A stretch of DNA of 32,975 bases, taken from NCBI RefSeq assembly GCF_026790145.1, contig NZ_JALAMS010000076.1, positions 1 to 32,975 on the forward strand. Direction: 5' to 3'. The stretch is from Bacillus_I endophytica_A. GTDB taxonomy: Bacteria; Bacillota; Bacilli; Bacillales; Bacillaceae_H. This document shows positions 30,998 to 32,975 of the stretch, piece after piece (position 1 is the first letter of the stretch; every line of letters starts with the position of its first letter). Made by a program: the position numbers and the translations under genes. Below the pieces are notes generated by a model. That model made no database searches, was not told where the DNA came from, and was given only the letters and a program-made list of their open reading frames with translations.

Positions 30998-32323
30998 GTG
31001 ATTATTCATGACGTTGAAATGTATTCTCGGAAAGAAATGAAAGCGCTACAATTAAGTCGTTTGAAGGAAACCCTAATAAGAGTCTATGATAAAGTACCTT
31101 TTTATCAAGAAAAATTTAGGGAGCTTACGATCTCACCTGAAGATATACAGACGTTAGAAGATATAAACAAATTACCGTTTACTAAAAAATCAGATTTACG
31201 TGAAAATTACCCTTTTAATTTATTCGCTGTTGATATGAAAGAACTTGTCCGTCTCCACGCCTCCTCTGGTACAAGCGGGAAACCTACAGTAGTAGGTTAC
31301 ACGAAAAATGATATTTCAAATTGGTCTGATATTGTGGCAAGAGCAATCGCTATTGCGGGTGGAGAACCAGCTGGGATATTTCACAATGCATATGGATACG
31401 GGTTATTTACAGGTGGATTAGGCCTTCATTATGGAGGAGAAAGACTCGGAATGGCGACAGTACCTATTTCTGGAGGAAATACAGACCGTCAAATTTCTCT
31501 TATTAAAGACTTTAAACCTTCTGTAATCGCTGGGACTCCTTCCTATATTTTAAAGATCGCTGAAGAAATGGGAGCAAGGGGTTTAAATCCTAGAGAAAGT
31601 TCAATCAAATTTGGTATCTTTGGGGCAGAGCCATGGTCTGAGGAAATGCGGAAGATTTTAGAGGAAAAGTTCGATCTCAAAGCCTGTGATATCTACGGTC
31701 TTAGTGAAGTAATGGGGCCTGGCGTTGCTGTAGAATGTCATGAAGCTCAAAATGGCCTACATATAGCTGAAGATCATTTTTTCGTAGAAGTTATCAATCC
31801 AGACACCCTTGAACAAGTACCAGACGGTGAGGAAGGTGAACTAGTATTCACTAGCTTAACAAAAGAGGCTTTCCCTGTTATTCGTTATCGCACAGGCGAT
31901 ATTGCGTCTATTACTAGAGAAACTTGTAGGTGTGGTAGAACCACAACAAGAATGTCACGTGTAAAAGGTCGTATTGATGATATGCTCATTATACGGGGAG
32001 TTAACGTATTTCCATCTGAAATTGAACATTATTTAATTCAAATTCAAGAATTAGCTCCACACTACCAAGTTCACTTAGCCTGTGATGGTACATTGGATAT
32101 AGTAGAATTACATGTCGAAATTAATGAAGAAATTTACCAAAGAGTAAATGGAAATATGGCTCATGAACATATTCAGGCAGTAGTAAGGAAAGTTCAACAT
32201 TCTATGAAAAACAATTGTTTAGTAAGCATGAAGATCAAAGCGCTTGCTCCTAAAAGTATTCCTAGATCTGAAGGAAAAGCCATTCGTATCTTAGATAAAA
32301 GAAAATCCCTTTTTACTATTTAG
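30998..32323 (+). CDS. paaK: phenylacetate-CoA ligase
   Basis: 441 residues, the normal length. It is an adenylate-forming enzyme: SSGTSGKPT (89-97) is the ATP loop, IYGLSEVMGPG the A5 motif, RYRTGDIASIT the ribose-binding motif, and GRIDDMLIIRGVNVFPSEIE the hinge into the C-terminal lid. It activates phenylacetate with ATP and CoA to phenylacetyl-CoA, the first step and the source of the inducer of PaaX. Start GTG 30998 with AAAGGGG upstream. It is transcribed apart from the paaA series, divergently, from its own promoter with operator and cre-like sites. Confidence 0.95.
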   Translation: MIIHDVEMYSRKEMKALQLSRLKETLIRVYDKVPFYQEKFRELTISPEDIQTLEDINKLPFTKKSDLRENYPFNLFAVDMKELVRLHASSGTSGKPTVVGYTKNDISNWSDIVARAIAIAGGEPAGIFHNAYGYGLFTGGLGLHYGGERLGMATVPISGGNTDRQISLIKDFKPSVIAGTPSYILKIAEEMGARGLNPRESSIKFGIFGAEPWSEEMRKILEEKFDLKACDIYGLSEVMGPGVAVECHEAQNGLHIAEDHFFVEVINPDTLEQVPDGEEGELVFTSLTKEAFPVIRYRTGDIASITRETCRCGRTTTRMSRVKGRIDDMLIIRGVNVFPSEIEHYLIQIQELAPHYQVHLACDGTLDIVELHVEINEEIYQRVNGNMAHEHIQAVVRKVQHSMKNNCLVSMKIKALAPKSIPRSEGKAIRILDKRKSLFTI

Positions 32324-32578
32324 TTTATGAAATGCATGGAGACATATCTAGCTTTCAATATAACTATTACCATCCAAACCGTTTCTAAAACGTTATAAAC
32401 CTAGAGTGTGTACTAATAGTGATTCTAATGCCAAAGTTCAACCTCTTCATAGGACAAGGCTAATGAAAGAATAGTTCATTCTTAAATAGAGAACGAGATG
32501 TAGGCAGAAAACAGAGATTGATATACTTAAAAACTTGAACTTCTAGGGATAAATCTTACAAAGTAAGGAGGATGAGAT

Positions 32579-32827
32579 ATGACTAAATATACGATTGTAG
32601 ATAAAGAAACTTGCATAGCTTGTGGAGCTTGTGGAGCAAGTTGTCCCGATTTATTTGAATACGATGATGAAGGTATTTCTTATGTCTTGCTTGATGACAA
32701 TCAAGGAATTACTTCTGTCGATGAAGATTTTTACGATGATTTGGAAGACGCAGCTGACGGCTGTCCTACTCAATCCATAAAAGTGAGTTGTGAACCTTTT
32801 GATGGTGATCCTTTGAAAAACGAGTAA
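32579..32827 (+). CDS. fer: [4Fe-4S] ferredoxin, Bacillus Fer type
   Basis: 82 residues, same length as B. subtilis Fer. KYTIVDKETCIACGACGASC carries Cys12, Cys15 and Cys18; the distal ligand Cys62 is in GCPTQSIKV. Cys22 and Cys71 are extra: B. subtilis Fer has AAAP where this reads ASCP. Very acidic, as expected for a soluble low-potential electron carrier. Strong AAGGAGG site before ATG 32579. The preceding 255 bases hold no gene but do contain CAATATAAC (32356-32364), a nine-base match to 30158-30166 in the paaA leader, and GTTATA (32392-32397). It may carry electrons for the epoxidase, for BioI, or generally. Confidence 0.9.
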   Translation: MTKYTIVDKETCIACGACGASCPDLFEYDDEGISYVLLDDNQGITSVDEDFYDDLEDAADGCPTQSIKVSCEPFDGDPLKNE

Positions 32828-32975
32828 GCTTTTTGATTAGGTTTATTTTTACGGACAAAGCAAAGATTGAATATTTCTATTGATGAAATCCTTCTTCTCT
32901 TAGGAAAGCATAGAAAGTCTTCCACCAATGACCATAAAAAAGACAGGGATGGCTCTTTGATATTATCCCTCTTAG

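Noticed and set aside
32945..32970. Possible terminator after the ferredoxin gene (AGGGAT/ATCCCT)
   Set aside because: Only a six-base stem with a 14-base loop and no T run before the window edge.
1..32975. CRISPR arrays, rRNA, tRNA, riboswitches, phage or defence genes
   Set aside because: No regularly spaced repeats, cloverleaf or conserved RNA sequence, and no phage or defence protein signature was found on either strand.

Overview
This window looks like a draft-assembled, AT-rich chromosome segment from a spore-former-type Firmicute close to Bacillus. The evidence is strong AGGAGG-type ribosome sites, frequent TTG and GTG starts, a Bacillus-type biotin cluster (bioW, bioA, bioF, bioD, bioI), a BirA-type operator and a Bacillus-type 82-residue ferredoxin. 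A 119-base run of N at 4908-5026 marks an assembly gap. Two further reading-frame defects lie near it: a one-base frameshift at 1346-1351 and an in-frame stop at 5653-5655. No rRNA, tRNA, CRISPR array or intact insertion sequence was seen. Layout: 1-4.4 kb holds a DinB-like fragment, then a TetR regulator divergent from a YhgE/Pip-type membrane protein and an FAD aromatic monooxygenase. 4.4-11.5 kb is a patchwork of small genes: three GNAT acetyltransferases, a broken SAM methyltransferase, a short-chain dehydrogenase, a Nudix hydrolase, a YczE-like membrane protein, a MarR regulator, a hypothetical gene with a 41-residue membrane peptide, and a Maa-type sugar acetyltransferase. Several have a readable promoter combined with a dyad that looks like a private operator. 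11.5-17.1 kb is the biotin locus on the minus strand. It is translationally coupled from bioW to bioD, controlled by a near-ideal BirA operator, and followed by bioI. bioB, which lies between bioD and bioI in B. subtilis, is absent. 17.2-32.8 kb is a phenylacetate (phenylacetyl-CoA) degradation island. paaK (+) activates phenylacetate to the CoA thioester. paaA-B-C-D (-) supply the ring epoxidase and its assembly factor. Downstream on the same strand come an EthD protein, a PaaF hydratase, a PaaG isomerase, an aldehyde dehydrogenase, a PaaH dehydrogenase, a PaaJ thiolase and a third crotonase. paaX (repressor), a PaaY/YtoA-like hexapeptide protein, a flavin oxidoreductase of the nitronate monooxygenase family and a PaaI-type thioesterase flank the operon. 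No paaE reductase gene and no fused paaZ are present. A ferredoxin gene beyond paaK may be relevant to the missing electron supply. A GTTATA motif recurs between the paa genes, including inside the paaK promoter spacer and upstream of the ferredoxin gene, and is a candidate operator for this locus. All functions are assigned by reading the translated sequence; no database search was run.
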